Positions 34,205-42,207 of a DNA stretch of 64,000 nucleotides are shown here, one piece after another; within the stretch, counting starts at the first letter, position 1; each line of letters starts with the position of its first letter. The notes under the pieces are model-generated. The model worked only from the letters and a program-made list of their open reading frames with translations. It ran no database searches and was not told where the DNA came from. Position numbers and translations under genes: made by a program. Source of the stretch: Quadrisphaera setariae (GTDB taxonomy: Bacteria; Actinomycetota; Actinomycetes; Actinomycetales; Quadrisphaeraceae); NCBI RefSeq assembly GCF_008041935.1, contig NZ_VKAC01000005.1:1-64000 (forward strand), written 5' to 3'.

Positions 34205-35062
34205 GTGAGCGTTCCGGAGCCCGTGCGCGGGCGCGTCGTCCTGGCGGGCACCCCCATCGGCAACGCGGAGGACGCCCCGCCGCGCCTCGTGGCGGCCCTG
34301 GCGAGCGCCGACGTCATCGCGGCCGAGGACACCCGCCGGCTGCGCCGGCTGTGCGCCGCGCTCGGCGTGGAGCCGCGCGGCCGGGTGGTGAGCTCCCACG
34401 AGCACAACGAGGACTCCCGCGGCGAGGACCTCGTGGCCGCGGCCGCCGCCGGCGCGACGGTGCTGGTGGTCACCGACGCGGGCATGCCGACCGTCTCCGA
34501 CCCGGGCTACCGGGTGGTGGTCGCCGCTGCCGCGGCGGGCGTGCCGGTGACCACCGTGCCCGGCCCGTCCGCGGTGCTCGCGGCGCTGGCGGTCTCGGGG
34601 CTGGCCACGGACCGGTTCTGCTTCGAGGGGTTCCTGCCGCGCAAGGGGGGCGAGCGGGCCTCGGTGCTCGCCGAGCTGGCCCGCGAGCGGCGCACGATGG
34701 TGTTCTTCGAGGCCCCGCACCGGCTGGCGGCGTCCCTGGAGGCGATGGCCGAGGCCCTCGGCGCCGACCGGCGCGCGGCCGTCTGCCGCGAGCTCACCAA
34801 GACCCACGAGGAGGTCCGGCGCGGCACGCTGCCCGAGCTGGCCGCGTGGGCCGGCGAGCTCGCCAAGATCGGCGAGGTGACGCTCGTGGTGGCCGGTGCT
34901 CCCGCCGCGGCGACCGACCCCGCCACCGCCCTGGCCGAGGTGCTGGCCCGCGTGGCCGCCGGCGAGCGCCTCAAGGACGCCGCCGCGGAGGTCGCCGAGG
35001 CCACCGGCACCTCCAAGCGCGAGCTCTACCAGGCGGCCCTGGAGGCGCGCCAGCAGCGCTGA
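34205..35062 (+). CDS. rsmI: 16S rRNA (cytidine(1402)-2'-O)-methyltransferase
   Basis: A 285-residue tetrapyrrole-methylase-fold enzyme that methylates the 2'-OH of C1402 in the ribosomal decoding centre. It opens [18 protein letters not shown] and carries [34 protein letters not shown] and [13 protein letters not shown], all hallmark stretches. The C-terminal ~45 residues ([13 protein letters not shown]) form the RsmI helical tail. The GTG at 34205 is preferred over a longer upstream frame because the family begins there. Confidence 0.96.
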   Translation: MSVPEPVRGRVVLAGTPIGNAEDAPPRLVAALASADVIAAEDTRRLRRLCAALGVEPRGRVVSSHEHNEDSRGEDLVAAAAAGATVLVVTDAGMPTVSDPGYRVVVAAAAAGVPVTTVPGPSAVLAALAVSGLATDRFCFEGFLPRKGGERASVLAELARERRTMVFFEAPHRLAASLEAMAEALGADRRAAVCRELTKTHEEVRRGTLPELAAWAGELAKIGEVTLVVAGAPAAATDPATALAEVLARVAAGERLKDAAAEVAEATGTSKRELYQAALEARQQR

Positions 35063-35092
35063 CGAGCGCTCGTCAGCGCGGACCAGGGCAGG

Positions 35093-36217
35093 TCAGCGCT
35101 CCACCTCCAGCACCACCGCGTCCTCGTCGGCGAAGACGTCCGCGCTGGCTGCGCCGGAGCCCGTGAGCCGCTCGGCGTGGGCGGCCACCGCGGCGTGCAC
35201 CGCCCGCATCGACGCCGGCGAGCCGACGTGCACGACCGTCAGCACCGGTCCGTGCGGCGGGCGCCGGGCGGTGATCTCACCGTCGGTGCAGCTGTGCAGC
35301 GCGGCCGCCACCAGCGCGCGCAGCGGGGGGAGCAGCTCCAGGTCGGCGGCCGGGGCGGCGTGGTCGACCACGTCCACCCGCACCCCCCTCGACCGCGCGG
35401 TCGCCGCGCACCGGCGCACCTCGGGGTCCAGGAGCTCCCGACCGCGCAGCTCCGCGCGCAGGTCCTTCTCCACGGCGGTCAGCTGGACCTGCACGTCCAG
35501 GTCGGGAGGGCCGTCCGCGTTCGCCACGGTCTCCAGCAGCGGCACCGCCGCCACCTCCAGCAGCGCCCGCCGCCGCTCGTGGGCCTCGGCGCGCTGGCGG
35601 GTGCGGCGGCGGCGCTCCCGGGCCAGCGCGTAGGCGCTGTCGCTGCGGAGCAGGTCGATGCGGGTGGTCCTGACGAGGTGGGCCGCCACCTGGCCCCAGA
35701 CCCACCACACGACCACCGGCCCCAGGACCAGCGCGGTCTCGGGCGCCCACAGGGGGCCCTCGCCGGCCCCGAGGCGCAGCCCGAGCAGCACGGCGACCAC
35801 CGTGACGCCGCTGGCGTGCGCCAGCCCCCGCCGGTCGCGCACCGCGAGCAGCGCCAGCGCGGGGCTCAGCAGCCCCGGCGCCGACGGCTGGTCGGTGAAG
35901 CGCGCGCCAGGGGCGATGGCGTAGGCGTTGACCAGCACCGCGACCGGCAGGAGCACCGCAGCCGCAGCGGCGGGGAGCGCGCCCAGGGCCGCGCCGTGCG
36001 GGGTGCTGCTCGTGCCGCCGCGGCGGCGCCCCGGCAGCACGAGCAGCGCCCCGAGCACCGCCGCCGCGCCCAGGGAGGAGGCCAGCGCCAGCAGCGGGGC
36101 GTTCGCCTGCGGCAGCGAGGACAGGCACAGCAGCGCCTGCACGGCCACCCAGATGACGCCGGACAGGACGAGCGGCTGCAGCCGCAGCTGCAGGGCCCCG
36201 GGGACGGCGCCCCTCAC
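35093..36217 (-). CDS. Membrane protein resembling a degenerate histidine kinase
   Basis: A 374-residue protein with about five or six helices in residues 10-180. A coiled linker follows (ARERRRRTRQRAEAHERRRALLEV). The rest is spaced like a NarL-type histidine kinase, but where the H-box would be it reads ALLEVAAVPLLETVAN with no His, and the N-box position reads AALHSCTDGEI with no Asn. No G-box is visible. The GTG overlaps the stop of the intact kinase upstream (GTGA). I infer a pseudokinase partner; it could instead be an unrelated membrane protein. Confidence 0.6.
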   Translation of the reverse strand: MRGAVPGALQLRLQPLVLSGVIWVAVQALLCLSSLPQANAPLLALASSLGAAAVLGALLVLPGRRRGGTSSTPHGAALGALPAAAAAVLLPVAVLVNAYAIAPGARFTDQPSAPGLLSPALALLAVRDRRGLAHASGVTVVAVLLGLRLGAGEGPLWAPETALVLGPVVVWWVWGQVAAHLVRTTRIDLLRSDSAYALARERRRRTRQRAEAHERRRALLEVAAVPLLETVANADGPPDLDVQVQLTAVEKDLRAELRGRELLDPEVRRCAATARSRGVRVDVVDHAAPAADLELLPPLRALVAAALHSCTDGEITARRPPHGPVLTVVHVGSPASMRAVHAAVAAHAERLTGSGAASADVFADEDAVVLEVER

Positions 36218-37380
36218 CGCGGCCACCGCAGCTCCACGGTGGTGCCGCGCCGAGAGCTGGAGACGTCGGCCTCCCCGCCGACGCTGCGCATGCGCCCCAC
36301 CACCGACACGCGGATGCCCAGGCGTCCCGTGGGCAGGGCGTCGGCGTCGAACCCGCCGCCGTCGTCGCTGACCACCACCCGGGCCCGCTGCTGGCCCAGC
36401 TGGCCGTGCACGCGGGCCCGCACGCCAGGGGGGTTGTGGTGGACGGTGTTGCGCATGAGCTCGGCGGTGGCGTCGGCCAGGGCCTCCACCACGCGGCCGG
36501 GCAGCGAGCCCGGCTCGCTGGTCACGTCCACCACGGCGGCGTCGAAGGCCCCGCGCGCGGCGGCGCCCACCTGCTGCGCCGCCAGCGCCGTCCCCACGGT
36601 CAGCGTGGTGGGGGCGGCCGCGATGCTCCGCAGCGCGGCCGCCGCGGCGGCCGAGGCGGCGCGCACCTCCTCGTCGGTGCGCGCGGCGGCGCCCGCGCGC
36701 AGGGCGGTGAGGACGTCGTCGTGGACGGCGGCCTCCCAGCGCCCCCGCTCGGCCTCGGCCAGGGCCAGCGCCTCGGCCTCCGCGTCGGCGCGCAGGGCGG
36801 CGCCGCGGACGGCGCCCACGCGACCCGTGGTCTGCTCCAGCCCGCGCGCGAGGTAGTACATGGACGCGGCGACGAGGGCGAGGACCGTCCCGTAGAGCAC
36901 CTGGGCCGTCACGTCCTGCTGGGGGAGCGGGGGCGGGGGTGGGGCGGTGGCGGCCACGAGCGCGCTGAGGGCCGTGGGCAGCGCCACCCCCCAGCCGCGG
37001 GGCGCGTTGCGGGCGAGGACCGCGCTGGCCTGCACGGACGCGGCCAGCACGTAGGCGGACCACGCGCCGTGCGTGGGCGCCGGGTCCGTCTGCACGAGCC
37101 CGGCGCTCAGCAGCGCTGCCTGCGACAGCGTCGTCACCGCGCCGACCGCCACCAGCGCGGCCGCCGGGGGGTCGGGGGAGGTGCCGCGCACGAGGGCGAG
37201 GACCGCGGCGCCGAGCGCCCCCGCGAAGGCGGCGAGCAGGGGCACCGCCCACCACAGCGGTCCGGCCGGCCCGTCGAGGGCGACGGCGCCGGCCGCGGCG
37301 GCCAGCGGAGTCGCGCTGGTCAGCACCACGACCACCCCCACCAGCCGCCGCGCGGTCGTGCGTGCGGCGGCGGGGCTCAC
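36214..37380 (-). CDS. Sensor histidine kinase, NarL/DesK type
   Basis: A 388-residue kinase. Five or six helices in residues 10-185 form the sensor. His220 lies in WEAAVHDDVLTALRAG, the expected phospho-acceptor. The HATPase domain has the N-box (AELMRNTVHHN), G1 (VSDDGGGFD) and G2 (GRLGIRVSVVGRMRSVGG) and closes with RGTTVELRW. It is transcribed leftward after the response-regulator gene (27 bp gap) and is coupled to the pseudokinase-like gene. The signal is unknown. Confidence 0.9.
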   Translation of the reverse strand: MSPAAARTTARRLVGVVVVLTSATPLAAAAGAVALDGPAGPLWWAVPLLAAFAGALGAAVLALVRGTSPDPPAAALVAVGAVTTLSQAALLSAGLVQTDPAPTHGAWSAYVLAASVQASAVLARNAPRGWGVALPTALSALVAATAPPPPPLPQQDVTAQVLYGTVLALVAASMYYLARGLEQTTGRVGAVRGAALRADAEAEALALAEAERGRWEAAVHDDVLTALRAGAAARTDEEVRAASAAAAAALRSIAAAPTTLTVGTALAAQQVGAAARGAFDAAVVDVTSEPGSLPGRVVEALADATAELMRNTVHHNPPGVRARVHGQLGQQRARVVVSDDGGGFDADALPTGRLGIRVSVVGRMRSVGGEADVSSSRRGTTVELRWPR

Positions 37381-37407
37381 CGGCGCCGCCCGGAGCGGGC
37401 AGGGGCG

Positions 37408-38115
37408 TCAGCGGGACGGCGCGGCACCGCTCGTCTCGTCGTCGTCGAGCAGGCCCATGGTCTCCGCGACGTTGCGCAGCTCGAGCTTGCTCGACGCCCG
37501 CACGTCCACGGCGGCCAGCTTGCTGCGGATGCGCTTGAGGTACTCCTTGACGGTGCCCTCGCCGATGCCCAGGCGGCGGGCCACGGACTTGGCGGGCAGG
37601 TCCGCGGCGTACAGGCGCAGCACCTGGCGCTCCTGCGGGGAGAGCAGGTCGTCGAGGTGCGGGGCGGTCTCCAGGGCGCGCGCCATGCGCACCGAGACCA
37701 CGGCCTCGCCGCGGTGGGCGGCGCGCACGGCCTCCACGAGCACGGGCAGCGGCTCGTCCTTGAGCACCACGCCCAGGGCCCCGCGGGCCACGGCCGAGTA
37801 CACCTGCGCGGGCTTGGCGCCGTCGGTGTAGACGACCACCTGCGCGCCGGCGGCCAGCAGCCTGCCGGTGTTGGTGCCCGGGGTCGAGGCGTCACCCAGG
37901 CGCAGGTCGAGCAGCACCACGTCGAGGTCGTCCCGCTCGGCGAGCAGCTCCTCCACGGTGGGCGCGTGGGCGACCAGGCGCACCTCGGGCGCCGCCTCCT
38001 CGATGACCGCCTTCAGCCCCGCCAGCACCACGGGGTGGTCGTCGACAGCTCCCACCAGCACCACTGCGCTCTCCTCCACAGCCGTCCTCCCCCCAGGGGT
38101 CATGAGCGTCCGCAC
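37408..38115 (-). CDS. Response regulator, receiver plus LuxR helix-turn-helix
   Basis: A 235-residue regulator. The receiver has DDHPVVLAGL, Asp70 in VVLLDLRLGD, and the Lys of VVLKDEPLP, so it can be phosphorylated. The LuxR-type output is LSPQERQVLRLYAADLPAKSVARR then GEGTVKEYLKRIRSKL. It is the first gene of the operon with the kinase and pseudokinase-like proteins and probably their partner. The start could also be the ATG at 38103. Its output domain closely resembles those at 44.9 and 63.0 kb, which lack a normal receiver. Confidence 0.9.
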   Translation of the reverse strand: MRTLMTPGGRTAVEESAVVLVGAVDDHPVVLAGLKAVIEEAAPEVRLVAHAPTVEELLAERDDLDVVLLDLRLGDASTPGTNTGRLLAAGAQVVVYTDGAKPAQVYSAVARGALGVVLKDEPLPVLVEAVRAAHRGEAVVSVRMARALETAPHLDDLLSPQERQVLRLYAADLPAKSVARRLGIGEGTVKEYLKRIRSKLAAVDVRASSKLELRNVAETMGLLDDDETSGAAPSR

Positions 38116-38160
38116 GAGGCGTCGCTGGAAGGACTATCGCTCCTGATCCTCTCAGTCCGC

Positions 38161-39336
38161 TTACCCGATAAGGCGACGTCTGCCTGAGGGGATACCGCTG
38201 GGGTCCCTCCTGAGGGGGGACGGTACGCCCTTGAGGCGCATCGCCGGGGCCTCGACGAGGTGCCAGCTGGCCAGGGCCACGAGCGCGGTGGCCGCCAGCA
38301 CCGCCAGGACGACGACGACGACCGGCGCGCCGGCCAGCGGCGTGCTCAGCACGATCAGCGCCACCGGCCAGTGCCAGACGTAGGCGCCGTAGGACAGGTC
38401 GCGCCGCAGGCGCGGGCGCCACGGCAGCCGGGCCGCCGTCGCGAGCAGCAGCAGCGCGAAGCCGGGGGCCCCCAGCGCGCGGTAGTCGTCCAGGAGGAGC
38501 AGCCCCGCCACCACCGAGGCCCCCGCGGCGGCCAGGACGACCGGCGTCACCGGCACCCGGTCGGCCACGAGGTGGGCGGCCGCGCCGAGGGCGAACAGGA
38601 GCAGCAGCCGGGACAGGTTCTCGCCGGGCAGCAGCTGCGCACCGGTGGCCTCCTGCGCGGCGGTGGCCAGCTGCAGCGCGGCGACCCCGGCCACCACGAG
38701 CAGCGGGCGGTGCCGCAGCAGGCCGAGCACTCCCAGCCCGGCGACGGCGGCGTAGCACAGCGCCTCGTAGAAGAGGGTCCACAGGGAGCCGTTGACCACC
38801 GGGTCCGGGGTGGAGGCCGGCAGCCCGGCGATGCCGAACTGGGCCATGAACAGACCGGCGTTGTGCAGCACGTAGGTCGTGGCCGAGCCGGGACCGGTCA
38901 GCACCGCGGCCGGGCTGCCGCCGCCGAGCACGGCCAGCAGGGGCGCGACGACGACAGCGGTGACCAGCAGGCACGCCCAGAAGCCCGGGAGGATCCGCAG
39001 CGCCCGGTGCCAGGCGAAGCGGCCGGGGGAGCGCAGGCGCAGCCAGCTGGCGGTGATGAGGAACCCCGACAGCACGAAGAACCCGTCCACGGCGAGCCCG
39101 CCGACCTCGGTCCGGCCGATGGTCGGCTGCCAGCCGAGGGCCAGCTGCATGACGTGGGTGACGGCGACGGTGCCCGCCAGCACGAGGCGCAGCAGGTCGA
39201 ACGCGTTGCTGCGCGGGTCGTAGGCCTGCGCCAGCGTGCGGGGTCGCCCGGCGGGGGCTCCGGCAGGGGCGCCGGCGGTGCTGGCGGTGCTGGCGCGCGG
39301 CGCGGCGGGTGCGGTCACCCCTCCACCGTCCGTCAA
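38161..39336 (-). CDS. Acyltransferase family 3 membrane protein (OafA/YrhL-like)
   Basis: A 391-residue protein with about ten membrane helices that would O-acetylate a cell-surface sugar or lipid. The family opening NAFDLLRLVLAGTVAVTH includes the catalytic-type His, followed by VDGFFVLSGFLITAS and ALRILPGFWACLL. A cytosolic SGNH partner domain is absent. The start is uncertain: TTG at 39336 gives the listed length, but a GTG at 39318 also fits. Nested palindromes lie directly upstream, and the MerR gene 124 bp away on the same strand may act there. Confidence 0.88.
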   Translation of the reverse strand: MTDGGGVTAPAAPRASTASTAGAPAGAPAGRPRTLAQAYDPRSNAFDLLRLVLAGTVAVTHVMQLALGWQPTIGRTEVGGLAVDGFFVLSGFLITASWLRLRSPGRFAWHRALRILPGFWACLLVTAVVVAPLLAVLGGGSPAAVLTGPGSATTYVLHNAGLFMAQFGIAGLPASTPDPVVNGSLWTLFYEALCYAAVAGLGVLGLLRHRPLLVVAGVAALQLATAAQEATGAQLLPGENLSRLLLLFALGAAAHLVADRVPVTPVVLAAAGASVVAGLLLLDDYRALGAPGFALLLLATAARLPWRPRLRRDLSYGAYVWHWPVALIVLSTPLAGAPVVVVVLAVLAATALVALASWHLVEAPAMRLKGVPSPLRRDPSGIPSGRRRLIG

Positions 39337-39387
39337 CCTTCCCCTTACGTCAAGGTGAAGGTGCGACCTTCACGTGAAGGGAAGGTT
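39335..39387. promoter_or_regulatory. Nested palindromes upstream of the acyltransferase gene
   Basis: Three symmetric elements overlap: GTGAAGGT-GCG-ACCTTCAC (39355-39373), CTTCACGTGAAG (39368-39379), and outer arms AACCTTCCC (39335-39343) with GGGAAGGTT (39379-39387). They look like operator sites, possibly for the MerR protein encoded next door. Confidence 0.6.
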
Positions 39388-39459
39388 GCGAGCGCATGAC
39401 GCAGCCCGCTGCGCGGACAGCGGGGCGGCGAGCCGAGGAGGGGGTGGGGGAGCGGGTGC

Positions 39460-39933
39460 TCAGGGGAGCAGCGGGCGCAGCGAGGCCAGCAGCTCGTCGG
39501 CGCCCGCCAGCTGCTCCACCAGCTTGTCGCGGCGCCGGCGCACGTCGGCCTCCAGCTCCACCAGCCGCTCGAGCCGCTCGGCGCGGTCGGGGTCGTCCCC
39601 GGCGGTGGAGGAGGAGACGGCGTCGAGCAGGGCCAGCACCTCGCGCATCTCGTCCAGCGTGAAGCCCAGCGGCTTCAGCCGGCGGATGGTCAGCATCTTG
39701 GCCAGGGCGTCCTCGCCGTACAGGCGGTAGTTGCCCGGGGAGCGGCGCGCGGGCAGCAGGCCCTCGTCGTCGTAGTAGCGGACCGTGCGGTGCGACAGGG
39801 CCACCCGCTCGGCCATCTCGCCGACCGTCATGAGCCCCGGCGGGAGCCCGGTGGCGGGGATCCCGCCGGCGGGTGTGGTGGCGCCGGTGTCGGCACCGCC
39901 GGACGCGGCGTGCGAGGTGGACGGCGTGCTCAC
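39460..39933 (-). CDS. MerR-family transcriptional regulator
   Basis: A 157-residue regulator. After a disordered Ala/Thr/Gly start of about 32 residues come the winged helix (LMTVGEMAERVALSHRTVRYYDDEGLLPARRSPGNYRLY) in pieces typical of MerR, and a long dimerisation helix (ADVRRRRDKLVEQLAGADELL). There are no metal-binding cysteines, so it senses something other than a metal. GAGGAGG precedes the GTG at 39933. It is on the same strand as, and upstream of, the acyltransferase gene, its most likely target. Confidence 0.85.
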   Translation of the reverse strand: MSTPSTSHAASGGADTGATTPAGGIPATGLPPGLMTVGEMAERVALSHRTVRYYDDEGLLPARRSPGNYRLYGEDALAKMLTIRRLKPLGFTLDEMREVLALLDAVSSSTAGDDPDRAERLERLVELEADVRRRRDKLVEQLAGADELLASLRPLLP

Positions 39934-39982
39934 GGTGGCCTCCTCACCTCTGCAGCGGTCGGGCGTCCATCCTGCCACCAGG

Positions 39983-40885
39983 TCAGCGGCGCGCGGCCAC
40001 CGTCGTCGTCGTGCTCGTCGTGGTGGTGGTCGTGGTGGTGCCGCTGCCGTCGGTGCTGGCGGGGTCCCACGCCTGGAACTCGTCGGCGTGCTCCGGGCAG
40101 AGCGAGGCGGTGGCGGACCACTCGACGTCGTAGGCGGCGTTGAGGTCGAGGTCCTCGTCCGCCCAGCGGGACACCAGCGCGGCGTCGGCCTCCGCCGGGG
40201 CCTGCCCGGCGTCGAGGTCGGAGCAGAAGCCGTAGGCCATGTCGAGCAGCGTCGCGTCGTCGAAGGCCTGGTAGGTCTCCTCGTACAGGTCGTCGATGTA
40301 CGCCTGCTCCGGAGCCGACAGCGACGCGACCGTCCCGTCGGCCGACCGGTCCGACCCCGCGGACCCGTCGGCCAGCTCCGCCAGGGCCGCCGCGGCCCCC
40401 ACCGCCAACCCGACCGAGCCCACGAGCAGGACGACGGCGGACAGCGCCGTCCCCACCACCGCGTGCGCCAGCCCCGCCCCGCCGCGGCGCCGGGAGCGCA
40501 CCAGGCCGAGGATCCCCAGCACCAGGCCCAGCACCGCGCACGGCACGGCCACCACCCACGACCACACGGCCACCGGGTTGCCCTGCGGCTGGGCGAGCCA
40601 CGGCGCGGGCTGCGGCAGCGGACCGCGGCCCGGCGGGGGAGCGGCGTACGGCTGGACCTGCTGCCACGGCTGCGGCTGCGGCTGCGGCGGTGCGCCCGGC
40701 GGGCCGTAGGCGGGCTGGGGCGCCGCGTAGGGCTGGGGCGTCTGCTGCGGCTGCGTCGCCGCGGACCGCCACGCGGGCGCCGGGTCCACGGGCTGCTGCT
40801 GCCCGTCCTGCCCGGGGGCGCGCCACGGGGAGCCGCCCTGGTGCGGCTGGCCGCTCGGCGAGCCCTGCTCGTCCACCTGCTCCAC
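39983..40885 (-). CDS. Membrane protein with Gln/Pro-rich N-terminus and DUF4190-like helices
   Basis: A 300-residue protein. Residues 1 to about 115 are rich in Gln, Pro, Gly and Ala. Two helices follow (about 118-180) with the DUF4190 look (VPCAVLGLVLGILGLVRSRRR and a second Ala/Val/Leu helix). The C-terminal ~110 residues are acidic and extracellular, with two cysteines (YGFCSDLD and SLCPEHAD) that could form a disulfide. It ends in a Thr-rich tail. GGGAGGACGAC precedes the GTG. Function unknown. Confidence 0.7.
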   Translation of the reverse strand: MEQVDEQGSPSGQPHQGGSPWRAPGQDGQQQPVDPAPAWRSAATQPQQTPQPYAAPQPAYGPPGAPPQPQPQPWQQVQPYAAPPPGRGPLPQPAPWLAQPQGNPVAVWSWVVAVPCAVLGLVLGILGLVRSRRRGGAGLAHAVVGTALSAVVLLVGSVGLAVGAAAALAELADGSAGSDRSADGTVASLSAPEQAYIDDLYEETYQAFDDATLLDMAYGFCSDLDAGQAPAEADAALVSRWADEDLDLNAAYDVEWSATASLCPEHADEFQAWDPASTDGSGTTTTTTTTSTTTTVAARR

Positions 40886-41157
40886 GTCGTCCTCCCCGCC
40901 GCGCGCAGGGGAGGCGGCGCGACCAGCGTCGCGACGGTAGGCGCCGTCGCGACCGCCCGGTACCCCGAGCGCGGCCCCACCACCCGGGCGGGTGCAGCGG
41001 GCCAGCCGCCCGGAGGAGGCACCCCCGGAGGCACCTCCGACACCGTCCCAGCGCCGTCCCGGCGCCGTCCGCGGGTGGAGGGCGACGAGCTGCGCGGAAC
41101 CGCCTCCCCGCGGCGACCGCCCGTCCCATACTGCTCGCATCCGGCTCCGGGAGGACC

Positions 41158-41889
41158 ATGGACGTGCAGCGCGCCGAGGCGCTGGGACCGCGCGCAGCGC
41201 TCAGGGCGCTCGTGGTGGCCAGCCGCGACCCTCGCGCGCGCTTCCTCGTGGTCGGGGTCGGCTCGACGCTGGTGCACCTGGCCGTCATGACGTCCCTGCT
41301 GCCGCTCGTGGTGGCCGAGGCCGCCAACGCCACGGCGTTCGTGGTGGCCACCCAGGCCAACTTCGCCGCCAGCTACTGCTGGACCTGGGCCTCCCGCCGC
41401 AGCGGCAGCGAGGGCCGCGCCCACCTGCTCCGCCGCCTGGCGCTGTTCAACGCCGCAGCCGTGCTCGGCTTCGGGGTGAACTCCGCCTGCTTCAGCTCCG
41501 CGCACCGCCTGCTCGACGCACCGCCCGTGCTCAGCGCGCTGATGGCCACCGCCGTCTCCGCCGTCGTGTCCTTCGCGGTGACGTCGCGGCTGGTCTTCGC
41601 CCAGCGCGCGGCTCGCCCAGCCGGTGCCGAAGGCTCCGCGAGCGCCGCCGTGGCGCCGCTCGCCGTGCGCCGTTCCGCCGCAGCCGCAGCTGGCGCGCCC
41701 GCTGCGGGACCGCTGTTCGTGCTGGTCCCGGCCCCGCGCGGAGCTGTGCTGTCCGAGGCGCTCCGGCCCGCGCCGTCGTCACTGCCGGTGCTCTCGCCGG
41801 TGCTCTCGCCGGTGTTCTCGGTGGAGGTCGCGCCCGTCGCGTCGGCCCTGACCGCTCTCGCGCCCCGCTCGGTGGTCACCGCCTCCTGA
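41158..41889 (+). CDS. GtrA-family membrane protein with long C-terminal extension
   Basis: A 243-residue protein. Residues 25-150 hold the four-helix GtrA domain (FLVVGVGSTLVHLAVM at the start, then NFAASYCWTWASRR and SRLVFAQR). GtrA-like proteins are thought to move polyprenyl-linked sugars across the membrane for surface glycans. The last ~90 residues are a disordered Ala/Pro/Val tail unusual for the family. GGGAGG precedes the ATG. It is convergent with the FHA-ABC gene across a hairpin-rich gap. Confidence 0.8.
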   Translation: MDVQRAEALGPRAALRALVVASRDPRARFLVVGVGSTLVHLAVMTSLLPLVVAEAANATAFVVATQANFAASYCWTWASRRSGSEGRAHLLRRLALFNAAAVLGFGVNSACFSSAHRLLDAPPVLSALMATAVSAVVSFAVTSRLVFAQRAARPAGAEGSASAAVAPLAVRRSAAAAAGAPAAGPLFVLVPAPRGAVLSEALRPAPSSLPVLSPVLSPVFSVEVAPVASALTALAPRSVVTAS

Positions 41890-41942
41890 GGCCCGCTCGG
41901 TCCGTCGGTCGGCGGACGCCGATGCGACTCCGAGCCAGCCGT

Positions 41943-42004
41943 GCAGATCTTGGCGATCGGTCGGTCGTGGACGCCGCAGCGCCCCATCGATCGCCAAGAT
42001 CTGC
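41943..42004. repeat. 17-bp perfect inverted repeat between convergent genes
   Basis: 41943-41959 (GCAGATCTTGGCGATCG) is matched exactly by its reverse complement at 41988-42004, with 28 bp between. The arms are less GC-rich than the surroundings. It may be a bidirectional terminator or a REP-like element. Confidence 0.85.
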
Positions 42005-42103
42005 GCAGTCGGACGCCTCGGCGGCGCAGCCGACAGCGCCTGGCCCGTGCTCGTCGTCGTCCTGAGTCCTCTCAGGCCGGCGGTGGGGGGAACTGGCCCT
42101 GTT

Positions 42104-42168
42104 CCTCGTTGGTGCAGGGTGGCCCTGGTCCCGCAGGAGTGGGCCAGGGCCACCCTGCACCAACGAGG
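42104..42168. repeat. 25-bp perfect inverted repeat, probable bidirectional terminator
   Basis: Arms 42104-42128 and 42144-42168 are exact reverse complements (starting CCTCGTTGGTGCAGG) around a 15-nt loop. It lies 40 bp past the FHA-ABC stop on the minus strand and 215 bp past the gtrA-type gene. Confidence 0.9.
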
Positions 42169-42207
42169 GGGAAGACGGGCGGGCAGCGCCGGAGACCAGC
42201 GGCGACC

